From: Temnopleurus reevesii
Lineage: Eukaryota > Echinodermata > Echinoidea > Temnopleuroida > Temnopleuridae
DNA: 64,000 bases
Direction: 5' to 3'
Assembly (NCBI GenBank): GCA_036244855.1
Contig: BQKZ01000267.1
Coordinates: forward strand, 100,794-164,793
Shown: positions 14,301 to 29,300 of the stretch, one piece after another
Layout of the letters: each line of letters starts with the position of its first letter
How positions within the stretch are numbered: the first letter of the stretch is position 1
Translations under genes and position numbers: made by a program
Notes under the pieces: model-generated
What the model was told of the DNA's origin: nothing
What the model saw: the letters and a program-made list of their open reading frames with translations, nothing else
The model's database searches: none

Positions 14301-17300
14301 CTTATACTCATACACAGACCAAAGGCAATAGTACAAAGAGAGATGGAAGAAGAGGGAGAATAATGCTCGTACCATTTAATACACCCTGACACTGTAATCC
14401 ATCAAAAATTAAATTTGAATGTTCGTCTAAATTTGGTTATTTTGCAGTGGGACGGCCATATTCAGGATTTTCTTTTCCAAATGTGACTTTGGAAGGTGCC
14501 CCATTATTCTGGCAAGTCAATGGTAGTTAGTGTTTCTTTTCTACGGGTTCTGTGTCACGTTTTCTTTGTGCGTTGGAATGATTAATGACACGATTCCACC
14601 TCCCCAATAGATCATTCTATTCTATCCAGACTGAATACATTGTAAGCCCAGTTTGATATGAATTGAAGTTGATGGGCTAAAATCTCACACCAATCATCTC
14701 CATTTTTAGAGGCTAGTTTGGGGAGAAAAAAGGATTCCTGTATAGTATCATTGCTGTTTGTTTGGTGTATTGTATCTAAAGTAAAGAAAGACTCCAATAA
14801 CCAAGCTCACAATTTCTCACTTTTTCAAGCATGCTCTAAAGTTTTGATATTGTTAAAATTTGGAATGGAAATCAATATGGGAGTGAAATCTTTGCAATGG
14901 AGCAAAGATAGTTGAGCAATGCAGCACTTTATTTGCGGCATTTTATTAGAATGAGAATGAAATTACCACCAGTCAGTAAGTTTGATCTTCTCAAATTTGG
15001 CTAGGTATTTAAAAAGAATAATTTTACAGATATTTGCAGAGCTCTCTTAATTTAGTAGACGAACAAATGATCTAAAAGGATTATCATTAAACAAATATTT
15101 TTAAAATAATATCTGTTAATATTCAAATCCAAATTCTACATGGGAATCTATCTGGAGCATTTGATGGTAAAACTTATTCTACAGATAAGCTAACTTTCCA
15201 AAATGAAACATGATGGTTATTAAGCAGGTACGCTTGTGCTTATTCACTTATGAAGGTGAAAATTCATTTTGGCAGTGTTCATTTCATGATATCACAATAT
15301 AACAAAATTTAAAGTGCAAAGAACATTTGTAAAGTAATTATTCAATTTATTAGTGAATGATTCCACTGAAGTAATTTGATGTTTTGTAGTGATTTTGAAA
15401 TTATCACAATATATTACGTTTACATGTCAGTAATTTTTCCTTGCATTTTTAAGGTTTAGGTGAAGGTTCATTATCAGTATGGGGTATTGTAAAGCATCCC
15501 ATTACTATTATGATTACAATAGCTAATATGCCTTTAGTCCTCACCTACAGTAAGCCGAGTTGCTATTCAGGCTAGTGTTTAACAATTCTTTAAGTCATTT
15601 AATTTGTGGTGGAACGCCAGAGAGAAAAATCATAATTGATCTTTGGCGATTCCTTGATATCCGAAGGTGAAATCGCAGGTCTGATCTGGCGGAATGCCAA
15701 TAGACCACAGGTGTTCGCGATTTACAGTTCTCCCACCAGACCAGGGCCACTGTACGCCGCTGTATTTAGTCGCGTGAAAGCATTTTCACCGGGCGCTTTT
15801 GTGTGCTTGTGTCATACATTACAAACACTCACAAAAGCTTGTTCATTGTCATCTCCCTTGATTTCTCAGCATTGGGCGACCACTGTATTTTCTTCAGGTG
15901 TGTGACGAGCGTCGTTTGCCTTTCTGCTAACTTTGCTGCTGCCTCCCCTCCACGCTTAAGTGCGAGGAGAGAGAGAAGTAGAGAATTGACAAAGGTCAGA
16001 TGAAAGAGAGAAAGAGAGAGAGAGAGATGCATGCAGTATCACACTATTTATCCTTCTCTAGATTCTTTCAACTTGTCTACCTGTATCAACAATCGATAAG
16101 TTGTGCCTGACCAACTCTGACTACCCCTTTTCAATTTTCTACTTTACTTGTCTACTTCTTTCTGAGTACACTTTGAGCCTCTGTGTATCCATAAATGATC
16201 AGGTATGAATGGAGGGTGTTCCATGTGGATGGGAAAAGGCCCCTATGTCTTGGTCGAGACCCATGACTGCTCATGTGTTGGTCCATGATTGTGCAGTCAC
16301 AAAAGGCACCTCACAATGCCCTATGCACTGATCAAACACGATCTGTATATGAAGCATGCAGTGTATAATCTGATAATTCTTGGCTTGTTCAATCATATAT
16401 ACAGTCCATTGGGACCCACTTTTCACCCAATTCAAATTTTTTTATGCATTGCCATTCATGCAGTAGCTCACCTTCATTTTATTCTTTTTTTCCACCATTA
16501 TTTCTAGTTAAAAAAGCTTCTATTGTCATTGATTCTTTCTTTTGTGAACTTTTTCTATACACGGCTATATGATACAGGATCTCTCTGTCTATTGCAAGTT
16601 AGGGTAAGGAAAGAACTTCTTTGAGCCATAAAGTAGATTGTCTCCAGTAGTTAGTGTACTATGAAGTGAAATTTTGTGATTCACATTTGTTCCTCCTTTG
16701 TCTGCAATAATGAGAAGCATTGGTACAAACTTGAATTTGAATATGCATAGTGCCTGCAAAGGCCGTTCTCCTGTTGACACTGCATTTTGTTAAGTCCAAT
16801 TAGCTCAATTTGTACATGGACCATGCAGTTCAATTAATTGCTTGGTAAACATTTCTAGAATGAATTAAATTTAATCAATGCTCAGATTAAAAAAAAAATT
16901 ACAGACCAACATCTGCCAAACTGTATTTCTGATATTATCTTTTATATAGATAGTAATTAGTGGCATTTCCTTTAAAAAAACATTACTATAGTATTCATAT
17001 GAGGGTATGAATGTAGAATGGTATACGGGTTGAGTATGTTATGCATAGTGCAAACCTGCTTTCTTTGACCAGGGTCCTAGGTATGTGGAGTACTATTGTT
17101 AAGCTTTTGTTCATATAGCCTACAGGTGCGTTGCATTCCACAACACTGCTTTTTTTCCTATCTTGTCTCCTCAAAAGACATTGGAAAAGTGTGTCCTTGT
17201 CGAGTTTCTCTCACCCTGTGTTCAGACGTGAGTCAGTTTACACTGAAACTCAATAAAGAAATGATGTATGAAGAAGTATTGTACCACTGGGTGACTGTTC

Positions 17301-20300
17301 AGATATATTTTTGGACCGAGCTGGGTTGAAGTTGTATATGTTTACAAATTCCTGCAATTTGTTAGTCAACGTTGATGCATATTTCCATTGCATAGCTAGA
17401 ATGTTCTTGTATAGCCATGAGGTTCTAGTAGGATTTCTAGCGTTTGAACACGCCGTCTTTCTTCCCTTTTGATCCAATTCTTTGCATGGTAGTGTTTTGA
17501 TGAGCTGGGTAAAAATATGGACCAATGCAATGACAAATGGCTGTGATGTACTATTAGTTGTCATATGTATGTCATCTTCATGCTATGTGCGTATGTTGTT
17601 TACTGCTATATATGCAGGCTACACGTAGGGTGTTATTTCATGGTTGGTTTATTGGTAAGGAAAACTGTAATCATAGATAATGGAAAGTTCTGTTTACCCA
17701 AAGGATGAAAGTTATATGAACCCTTGTGTATCGATTTTTGGATTAGAAATGTTTTTATTTGTGTGATTTACTGTAGCCCAGTATTACTGAACATTAAAAT
17801 ATATATATTTTTCATGATACATTAGCTTTGGCTTTTGAGAGATATTATGAATCATGGATTGCTAAATTGTCTAGAATGTTGATGTGTATATTAATTAAAA
17901 TATGCAAATCAGTGTTTGCATCCAAGTTGAACAAGTGGTAATTGATGTTCCCATTTCTGTCATGATTACAAGTTTGATTCAGAAGTTTGTTTATTTCCAT
18001 CATGATTTAAATGATTCATATTCTGAAACCAATGGGACTTCTGCTTAATGATTATGATTTGAATATAACTTTCAAAATTCAAAACTTGTATGTTATGAAT
18101 TTGTCTTGATCATGTTTAGGTATTTTAAATGTTATTGTGACACAGAGTATCTTAAATGTGTTTTAAACTTGTACATGTTTATTTTACTTGAATGAGTTAA
18201 AGATATTTGTAGATGAAATTTAATTGTTCGCCAAGCAATTAAGCGTAATGTCCGTCACACCCAAACCTTGTTGTCCGGTCATTGATAACCTCGTCAATAT
18301 TTTTTTGGACCACGGAAGTCCGCTAATTCCTCAGGAAACTGGGTGATTTAATAGGTTCCTTGGTTTGACAGGGGAGTGGGCAGCCTGTGGACAGTCCTTG
18401 GGCTGTTTCCACTCATTCTATTATTTTTTTGGTTGCTCTAAAATGTAAAACATCATATTGGTACAGTTATAGAAAAATTAAGGTTAATTTCAATAAAAGT
18501 AGAAAAATGCAGAAATCCATGAAATTTAGAATAACAGTCATGAGGATATCAATGAAATTTCCAGATTGTTATGTGAGAATTTAGTGTAGTCTAATATATG
18601 TAATCAAAGTGGTTATTGCAAAAGTTGAATGTCATTGTACATGATTTTGACATTCCTTTTGCTCATTTTTTTTAAAACCCAACAATCTACCAAATTATGC
18701 CAGTATTTTGGCAACTTACTAGGATATCAAATTATATGTTTAACTTGACACTAGGGTGCATTTTAACCATTTATACACTTGTAGAATGATATTTTATTGA
18801 AAATGCTATGAATATTAATGATATGGATTCCTTTGGACTTTTGTGGGAACAGATCTGTGTTAACATTTTGTGTTATGAAGTTACTTCTCACTAATCTATT
18901 GGTCACTTATCAGATAGGACATTATTAAAAAGATTAAATGGAAATTCCTTTTCGGAAAGATAAATCACTATTATATTGTTCCCATAGACAAGAAAAAGAA
19001 GGTCTTCTTTGCTATATTCAGTCTTAATTTGCCTACAGCAGTCAAAATTATTTAATGGCTTTTGTTTTTGTCTTTGGAAAGTAATAAAACATAAATCTAA
19101 TGGCTTGCAGTCTTATCTCATATCATTAGATTTGGGAAGTAAACTTCCTAAAGTGGTCTGTTACATTTATGTGAGGTTAGTAAGGTTAATTTCACCTAAT
19201 TTTCACCTTATAGTAGTGATGGAAAAACAGTGAATACACATTTTTATATTTTTCTTGGAGATTATTACCAGTATAATTTATTCCCTTTTACAAATGTAGA
19301 ATTTGTGTGTTTTCCTGTCGAAGAAGGAATTGAATACTGTATTTTAATGCAATTCATCATATCTTCGGCCTATTTCAAATCAAGTTTCATTGAACTTTTC
19401 ATAGCTACTAAATAGAATGACTGAATAAAAAAAAAACTCTTTAAGATGAGTTCATTGTCATTGCTAGGAAGATACAATATAAATACTAAATTCTGATATG
19501 AATGTACAAGTTGTCAGTTCTGACATTCAATATGATTTGATAAAAAATCATTAAAATTTATTTCAAATACTTAACTTTTCAGATATCCAATATTTTGTAA
19601 TTTATAGTCGCATTTTTCTTTCTATCATCTTCTTTCCAAGTTTAGATTTTGTACAATCTGTCATCCATACAACTCTGATTGCCTCCCATTCTCTGTACAA
19701 TTAACTTTATCTGGGTCACTAGATTTGATTCTGTACACGTAGCATCATTAGATGAAGCTCATCAGTTACGAGGGGTATTTGAACAGAGCTAGTATTCAGA
19801 AACACAAATGAATAAATCTAGAATATAAATGGATTTTTACAATTGAATTGAATTGTGGTTGGGTTGTCTGTTTCTCAGTATTGTGCAGTACTGAGGTTGT
19901 GTATGTTCAATTGTTCAATTGATTATCCAGAAAAAGGGGATATGTTGGAGTGGACAGGGTCTAGATAATAATTATAAGAATACAGCTTTTGGCATTCAAA
20001 TTTCAGTGAAAATCAAACGATCCTAGACTAGAACAAAATTTTCAATAGTTCCATTTGTTTGTTTTAGCTATCCTTCATGTGCCAGGCGATTAGTTAAGTG
20101 TACTCTTATACGTAAAGTAATAGGTGTAAGTATGACTAAGATAATTAGGAGGAAATGACATCTTGGTGACAGCAAATACACTGTATGTTCCTTGGAAAGA
20201 CAAAAATTAAAGGACGTAAGCTTCTGAAATAGGTTAAAATGTAAGCTTTTTCGTTGTATTTAGTTTTTAGTTTCTAGTCTTGAGTGGAACATTTTTTGTA

Positions 20301-23300
20301 GTTAAAGGACCGAGTGTGAGGAGGGGGCAGTTTTTTCCACAATATTCTGCCATATTCTTGTTTCAGAGTGTTCCCTGGGGAAAATATATCTGCTGCGTCT
20401 TCCCCAACTTCAGTTCTATTTGGAGCACTGTTTCTATAGGATTCTATCTACCTTTCATTAGAAAACCGATCACCAAAATGATGGGTCCAATCTACTTCGA
20501 TATTCATATTATTTTCAAAGTTTGATATTTCCTGCATTGGCCTACATCACAGCCTTTGAATGCAAACTCATTTCATTTCACCTACATCAACGCCTTTCTG
20601 ACTTGCACCAAATGGTATTTAATATTGTAGGATGAGACATACTGGTAGGTTGTAAAAGGGAAGTTGAAATGATCATGTGAATATGTGATTCTTTCTGAAT
20701 GGAGTTTGCTGGCTCCTCTCCAATGACTATATTTTGCATTCCTGCGAGGTTGAAGAACTTTCTCACTGACAGTGTTTGTAGGATTGCTCCTTGTACTTCT
20801 CAAATGAGACGTTTTCTCAAACATATATGAATTTCATGAAAATGAATATTAGAAATGTCTAGATACATGACATGATATAATTTGGAATTTGGATATTTAG
20901 GTATTATGTTCCTTGTTTCCATATATTCAAAAGTTGATGTAATATACTGTTTAAAGGTACTTTTCAATACAGTATTCTTAAACCTTGACTGATTAAAAGT
21001 TGTTCAAAGATTGGTAACAGATGAATTAGTTTTGGAGTCAGGATTGCTGGAAGTACAATATTGAGAATATGGTTTTTATTCTATTTGTTTTGATTATTTA
21101 TTTGTTCATTATATTTTCCTCCTTTTTTTAGGGTGGGGGGGGGGTATTTTCTGCACCATGAAATGTGAATGTTCAAGCATAACTGTCGTTTGGTCTCGGC
21201 AGAGTCAGACGGCCTGTTGCTACATGTAGAAATCGATAAAGTATTCCAATCATGATGGCAGTAGTAACGTTCCCTTGGTCATGAAGTGATATATCCGTTT
21301 TGGATGAGATTAAACAATAGTCCTTACTCATCAATCCAAATCATTGATTGACATCTTCAATCCACACCCTCCATTCAATACTAATTCATTAACGTAGCCA
21401 AAGACAGACGATAGGTTAGTTTCCAGGTTATTTTTAGTTGCAAATGTTTTAAATATTAATCCCATTGAAAGCTATCATGTTGATTCTTCCTGCAGTGCTA
21501 TGTAATTCTGCTGGATCATTAATGTGCAGATTAATTAAGCATGTTTTATTAATCAATTGTTCTGTCTACTCATTAAAGGTTAAGCATGCAGTCTGTCATT
21601 AATTTTGATTGATATTAGCCTCTTTGAATGCCTTACTGCATGAGATGCAAGAAGCCTCCCCATAAAATCCTGTATATTTGATTTGATATCACCAAACCTA
21701 TTCTTAGAAAAAAGTGAAATGAAGCTGTATACTTTGTTTAATTGCCAAGTATAGGATATGGTTGTCTGATTAATTGTGATTGTGGTTACCTGTCCACGTT
21801 TTTTAAGTGCATGTCGCAGGAGACAGTCACACATCCTCATGAAATCTAAGCATCTGGTTCCGTCCTTAATATATATCCTTGTCTCATCAAGCCCCTTCCA
21901 GTTAATGAATTAATAGACCATCTTGGGACCCATCGCTCTTAATTCATGCATCCTACATTTTAATGCTATGGCGTAAAGCCAGGGGCGGGGTAGCGAAGGT
22001 ATGCAAAAGGAATAATTGAGATTAAAGAGTCTGAGAGTCTGGGTTTATAGTTCTACAATCATTTCCTGTCTATTTCTATGCTGCCTGTGAAGAATATTGA
22101 TATATGAGTGTTAAAGAATGTAGTTCACATTTATGCTCAAGCAGACAGTTTTCAAAGAATAAAAGGATACAAAATAAGTAGAGATTACATGCAGAACATT
22201 CATTTTTATTTTCATGTTTTGCTTTTAGTGTTGTGGAGGAAGGTAAAGTTTGACACAAACATGAGAGGACAGTGGGTCAAATGATATCATTTTTAAATTA
22301 GTAGTTATGAAATAATGTTTATATGTAGGACTATATATAGTATAAGTTACTAAATATGGTGACAGTCAATTATTAAATTCTTAGTTTAGCGTTAGAATTT
22401 AGCCCCCATTCAAAGAAGAAATTGTACAAATCAGACATTTGTCTCATTTATCTTTAATCATCAATTAACATTGAGAGGTACCGGTAATACTTCCCACCTA
22501 TGGATCAACGCTAACTTTTAACAAGTTCATTAAAAAAGAGTCGCAACAACCCTTTAAACACCAATAACTTGGGGTAACACCGGTAAACTCTTATGCAATG
22601 AACGCCATGTCTAATTAAGCTTAGAGGAGAAGGAGGGAAAGGAGGATATTTCGAGAGTTGATATGTCATGCTGTGTTGAGGATGTTATTAATTTGAGCGA
22701 TGTAGATCCAAGGATTGTGAGGTTAATTATTGTCCTATTCAGTGCGGAAGTATCAAATACAGCTACTCAGCTGGAGGGAAAGAGATGAAAGATGTCTCAA
22801 GGAAACGTGAAATGGATATGAATTCAAGAATATAAATAACTGTCGGCCTCTTAAAAAAACTTTTCGTTCACTCGTGATTCTGTGCCCCCTCTTGAATCGT
22901 TCATTTGAATGATGAACCAAAATGTTTTGATTCTATGAAAAGGTTGAATGAAATATTTCCAATTGCATTATTTTCAAATATCTTAACTAAGGGGTAATTG
23001 CACACAGGTCAAAATGATCTGCAAGACCAGGTTCTTGGACGCTGTTTTTCTATAAAAATCATTGTACAAATAAGAATGTATGTTTCATAAACTTGCAATT
23101 GATTTACAAATTACAATTGATCAAAGTTTTCTTGCAATGACTATTTCAAGACTATAAGTGTAAAGTGTAAATATATTCACATATTAAGCAACACCCTAAA
23201 AATTGGTGTGATTTAATTAACATTTTTGGTTTACATATTTGAGCCTTGATAAAGTGGACATCGCATTTCTGACAGGTACTTGATTGATGAACAAAACTAG

Positions 23301-26300
23301 AACTTGATTGTTTTGATGTTTATTACTTTGGAAGGATTTTGCAATGTTACTGTCTTACCCAAAGCCACAAATCTTATTAAATATGACCACACACATTAAT
23401 GAGATGTCATTGAATCAACAGCCTGCATCATTGGATTTGTTAACATTAACATTTGCAACCTAGATACTGGAATAAGAACAAATTGACTATGATAGATGTA
23501 GGTTGATGAAAACTGCTGTGTACTTGTTGCATTTTATTTCTCTTGAAAATATGGAATATGGTGCTGATTTGTGGTTGACAACTGTCACATGAACTTATCA
23601 AACGATTTCAGGACATTTCTTGGTTTTAGATCATGTCTGCCAAGGCCTTACCAGTTTTCATTTTTATCTGGAAATCGGACATGGATTGTGCTATATTTGC
23701 TGTAGTTTTAATGAAAAAAAATGATGAAGGTTATCATGCCTTTATTGAAAAGTTATAGGATGAATTTAAACTGAACACACATATATTTTTGATTATCAAC
23801 CCCTTAACTACTGAATTATATAATTCTTATCTACTTTGTGCAGGGACTACCCAGTTCCAGGATTCCATGGATTAATGGCACAATAATAATCCTTTTTTAG
23901 TGCTACATAACAGCTAATATTCAATGATTTACCAGCCATCTTTGTTGATTGACTGAAGAATCTCCATCTAAACTTCCTCCTGTGCAGAAAAATGGAAACA
24001 AACGATTTCTGTCTTCTGTAGATATGAACAGATTTTGGTATTTCTTTACTTCCAATGACAATGATGTTTTATAATCAATGACCAGATCCTAAACATACCC
24101 CGATCCTAAACATACCCCATATGCCCTGTGACCTTGGATCAGCTTTTATTTGGTACATACATCATGTGTCATTGGAAATGCATGGACTCCAAAGCAAAGT
24201 ACATGTAGTTGAAAATTAGCAGATGGTAGTCAGCTATAGGAGCCAACTATTGTTCAAATCAAATTTTAATATTTTCTAGTTTGGTTTGCGTGAATTTCAG
24301 TTAAATCTGACTGTAAATTAGTAAGATAATGACTAGTTTATCAGTTGGCTCCCAGCGGACTCATGAGCTAGTCATTTTATTACTAGTCTGTTTTAAAAGC
24401 GTGTAAATGAAACATTTGCAATAAATGGTTAAAAGTAAATGTGCCATAATATTGAAAATGATTCTGATGGAATTTAGAAATGAGAGAATAATGAAAGTGA
24501 AGAGTAAAAATATTGTCAATAAGGCCCATCTAATATCAATCTGGTAAAACATTGTGTTTAATGAGGAAATCTAGGAAATGTAAATGGCAATTGAAATATT
24601 ACATTTGACCAGTTTTTAATTTTTCATTAAGCTTTTCCTATCCTAATCAGTCTTGGTTCATCATAGACAATACTGGATTGCTTCCAACCATTTCCACCTA
24701 ACTTGAATATCTCTAACCAGATTCAAGGTTGTGTTTAACCAGAATTGACCTGAACTCAAATGCATTGATCATGCTACTCGTATTTCAATAAAGTATATAA
24801 CTTATGCTTAATAGTTTTCATGTTGGTTATACTTGACCAATAGGCCTGCGCACTGTATTTTTTTTTGTTGACGAACATAGTTAAATGGTATTCCTTAAAC
24901 CGGTTAGTCACAATTATACTACAATACTTGGAATTTGGTTTGCATACATTACTTTTTGCTATATCAGACAAGCCTTGGACAAGCTTTGGGGTTGTGTACT
25001 TTGTACATAGTAGGCATAACATTCGCACTCGTAAATGCTCTATTAAATGTGCTCAGAGACAACCCTCCCCTTGCTTGCATTATCATAGATCATTTTAATG
25101 CATGAATGATAATCTCTTCAAATATGGTTTATTATGATGTGAGAAAGGAGGTAGAGTTCAGGCAAATAATGGAATTATGAAATGGATGGCGTTCACATTA
25201 TAATGTGTGCAATCTTCTTGGAGCTGATCCAAAAATCACCAAAGATTACAAGTACAAATTGGACTTTACTTCTGCGACTCTTCATGATTTGATGATTTGA
25301 ATTACAGTTTTGTATCTGTCAGAATGGTGTGACATGTAGTTGAGATTTTAGTGGTTGGTTTCTTTTTTAATATCTGTAGTTTATGTCATGTCATGAACAT
25401 TGTTAGCAGGCGAGTGTCTTCATTTATAATCTGGCCTCTCCTCTTCAATGACACATCTGACAGTTAGGGGTAAACTCAAAGGAAAAGAATGTCCTTCATT
25501 TAACATGCACCATTTTCAGTAAAGTTTGTAACAAATAAGAAAAAGAAGTAAGGTAAACCAATGTTTTCTGAGGATATAGTTATCAAGGCTTGCTTTGTTT
25601 TCTATCATATTTGGTCAGTAATACCTATTTGATATCAGCGCATTCAGAAATGCTTAGGTGACTTTAGAAGTCTAATGAACATCCAAATAAAGTTTGTGTA
25701 CTATTGATAATAATTCTAATGTAACTTTGTGTAGGAAGTACCTGGTTTTGATAGGTAATGTGTTGATATGTAGCTGAGTGTTAAGATCAAGGAATAGGAA
25801 TATTGGAAGTGTCCATGCTGATATCAGTAATCAACTAATATCCCTGATTACATTGAAGTGTGTGTCATCATGACATTATGTCTCTGATATAGGCGCTGCA
25901 CTTCTGAACTTTAATTCTTCTTCAACCAGGGAGCGCGCTGATCAAAAAAGATAATATTTACCTAGCCTTGCAGATAGCCCTGTCACTCTTCTTCATGGTC
26001 CTAGGTGTTTGATGACCAAGTGCCGGTTCCAGGCACGCAGGACAATGAAAGACCTAGGACCAGACTTGATGTACTTCTTGGAAGACCAGGTCTTGTGTGC
26101 TTGCATAAGCTCTTTAACGTGAGCAAGACGTTCTTCAATTTGTTTAATATTGTACAAAAACCACGTCTGATTGAGCTAGAGTTGCTCTTAACTTTGGTAT
26201 GGTTGAACTTCCTTCTTTTTTTTGTTATTATACATATATGTTGATAAATTGATGAATAAAAAACACAAGAGTTGCCAAAATTTCAAATGAAATGTCTTAT

Positions 26301-29300
26301 TAAATATACAGTATTAGGTCCAGATGGTAGTTTTTCTTTTACCTAGCATAATTCTGAATACTGTACTTGAATTTTTTTTGCCAGGACAAAATGAGCATTA
26401 TAAGGCTCAAATGACCCACGAGGTTCACTCCTGAATAAGGAAAGTTTATATTAATCATGAAGCTCAAACAGCTTAAAAAGTTGTGTACTCAATCATAGGG
26501 GCTTGAACCATGATAAACTTTACGCATCGTTCCTACAAAGTTTTATATGCATGCGTGAGGTCTAGATCAGTGGGGAAGATTCTTCGGCTAGACCAGTGGT
26601 ACATGGTTTGGGCTGTATAATATGGGATAAGACTTAGAATGAGGATACATCAAACCAGTACAGGAACTTAGAAAACTCATAGATCTTGTCTTCATTCATG
26701 TAATTCCGGTGTCTATCTCTTTCTCCTCATGTAGTACGTTTGATGATAATCTATTCCTATGCATCAGGAGTAGTTTGTTTTCTCTTTAGTATTATCTGAA
26801 CCGTGGATTCCTTTGGAAATCCGCATATGTAAACGGTGTTTTAGCGCGTGCTCTTTCGTGTGAGATGAGACACAACGTGGACCAAGAAAGAAACCCTGCT
26901 GGTAGGGGGTAGAGGGCGTTGTAAACGGGCTCTAGCCCAGACCGCATGGCCACCACCTACCAAGGTTCGGACCTAGGTAGATTTGAGGTAGGCAATTCAT
27001 GTGTAACAGAAGCCTAGGTTTACTTGATAGACTTTCTGTCACCAAAAGTAGATCAAATGATGCTTCATTCACTGTTCGGCAAAGCTCTTGTCTTCGCACC
27101 TCAGATTCCTTCAAGTACTATTCAGGTTCGTCTAAATAATGTGATTCTGTGCTGAGCTGATGTGCTTGGCTCTGGGTGAAACAGTCTGCATTTTGACATG
27201 CTCAGTGGGAATACACCCTGTGCTATGCTATACTGTATGTTGAACAGCATTCATACAGAGACTCCCAGTGGGAACGCACCCTATGAATGGTAAGTCCCTG
27301 GAAATCAAACACAGCCGTTCATTTTATCTGAGCAAAGTTTGTATAGGGCAGCAGCGAGGCAGCCCAAAATGTGGGCTCGTACAAGGATAAAAGGAAGGGG
27401 GGGGGGCTAAAACTGCTCAAAAAGAAAGGGTTTTTCAACAAATGGAATAGTAGGTCAAGAGACAGTAAAGCATCTTTATCTAAGGATTTGGATAGGTGCA
27501 CTAGAGATCTCTCAAACATCTTCTTAAGGGAATAAATCCATGTCAATTGTTCCCTTGGATGAGTGTGCAGTTGTGGCTCTCATAATGAACTATGTTAGGT
27601 CGTTCATTCTCCCCCTCTCATGCTGTTGTATTCTTTAGAGCGTTCTTTATGTGTACGTGTGAAGTACATGGAGTTGGATTCAATGCAGGATTGGGGTTTA
27701 CATTGGCTGGAGTAGATGAAAGATATCTGCCATGGGAAATGTTTGTGTGCTCGTAACAGTCTTTCATATTTATTTTTCTTTTTGTTGTATTTATATTGGT
27801 CCCTTTGTCTAAAATTCTACCCCACCCTTCCCCTCCATTTCCACCTCGCAACCCTCTACTTCACTCTTCCCTTCACCTTCTGTACTCCCTAACACCCCTC
27901 TATCTGTTTTAATCCCAGTCTCATGGCGCCCACTATTTCCCTTGGTGGTTTTCCTCATGTCTTTCCTGATTAAAATGCCGTCCTTCTCAAAACTTCATTG
28001 ATTCCGCCCGAGTTGATTTCCATTTGTTTTCCATTGAAGATGTAGTTTAATATTAAGAAAATTTTATTGTTAAGATCCAAATGCTTATTTGGTTAATGTA
28101 CAAAATTCAATAGTCCCATTTCCCCAGGAAGTTTTGTTCATAACTCCAGATGAATCAGTAATTTTCTTTAGATTTAGATACCTTGTAACCCTTGTCATAA
28201 TTACATATTTTTGTGTGAAATACATTATCAGGCTATCTAGATTGACTTAATTCTGGATGTAGACCATTTGAATGAATTAGATTTTTTTTTAAGTCACCAC
28301 TTTTGTTTAAGCAAACAGACCACATTCCATAGATATTTGTACAAGTCTCAATTTACTTTTAAAATAAATCACTGTTGTATGACCCATCTTTAATACTTAA
28401 AAGAAATGTATCCTAAAGTTGGTCTTAATTAGTTATTTCTATTTTAATAGTTTTCCTATTCATTCAGCTTTATTGTCAGACTATTATTAAATACTTATTT
28501 TGGGTAAGAGTAAGGGTTTTGTTTTGTTTGTATGTAACCATGTGACCCTTTTGACTTGTTTCTATGGATTTCATTTTTGGAACGTGACTTAACAGCAGGA
28601 AAAAGAAGAGCAAATAAAGAAGTTATTCATCGGAGGATAAACGGGCACATTATGTAGGCGATTTTCACATTGACAGATGGAAGAGTAGGATAAGTCATCG
28701 TTGGATTCTCTGAATAGCTTGATATAGATTCTAATGATACCATCTAAAGTTTTCTGTTGTTCAGTGACATTTGGCAGTGCATGGTGGGATGAGCCCTCCT
28801 CCCCTCGCATTTAATATCACGTCATTTCCTCCCAGTATTGTTAATTAATCACCTCCTACATTTTGCAGACAGATTTGCCCAAGGGCGATGGTGCTCATCA
28901 TCAGCCAAAACTCAAGGTGCTTCCTCTCGTATCGATCCATCAGTCGTATGACAAAGAGCTCGGAGAATAGTTCTGTGAAGCAGCATCGTTTGAGGGTCAG
29001 AGTGTAATAGCCCTCCCTAGAGGATCTTCCAACCTATTTTTCACAGATTTTCAATATTTGTAATACCTCTCTAACCATTCACATAATCCCTATTCCAATC
29101 TTCAGATCTGTTGTTCCAGTTCTGTCTACTCATTCTCATAATTTCTATCCCTCCCTCCCTAATCTCATGCACAATCTCTTATTTTTCAAAGTGTATTTTT
29201 TTCTCCCACCAGCTGCTCTGAATGATCAAGGAAAAAATAGAGTTAACTATTCTCCCATGATAGAATTCATATATGCCAATTCTTCTCTATATTTTATTTC

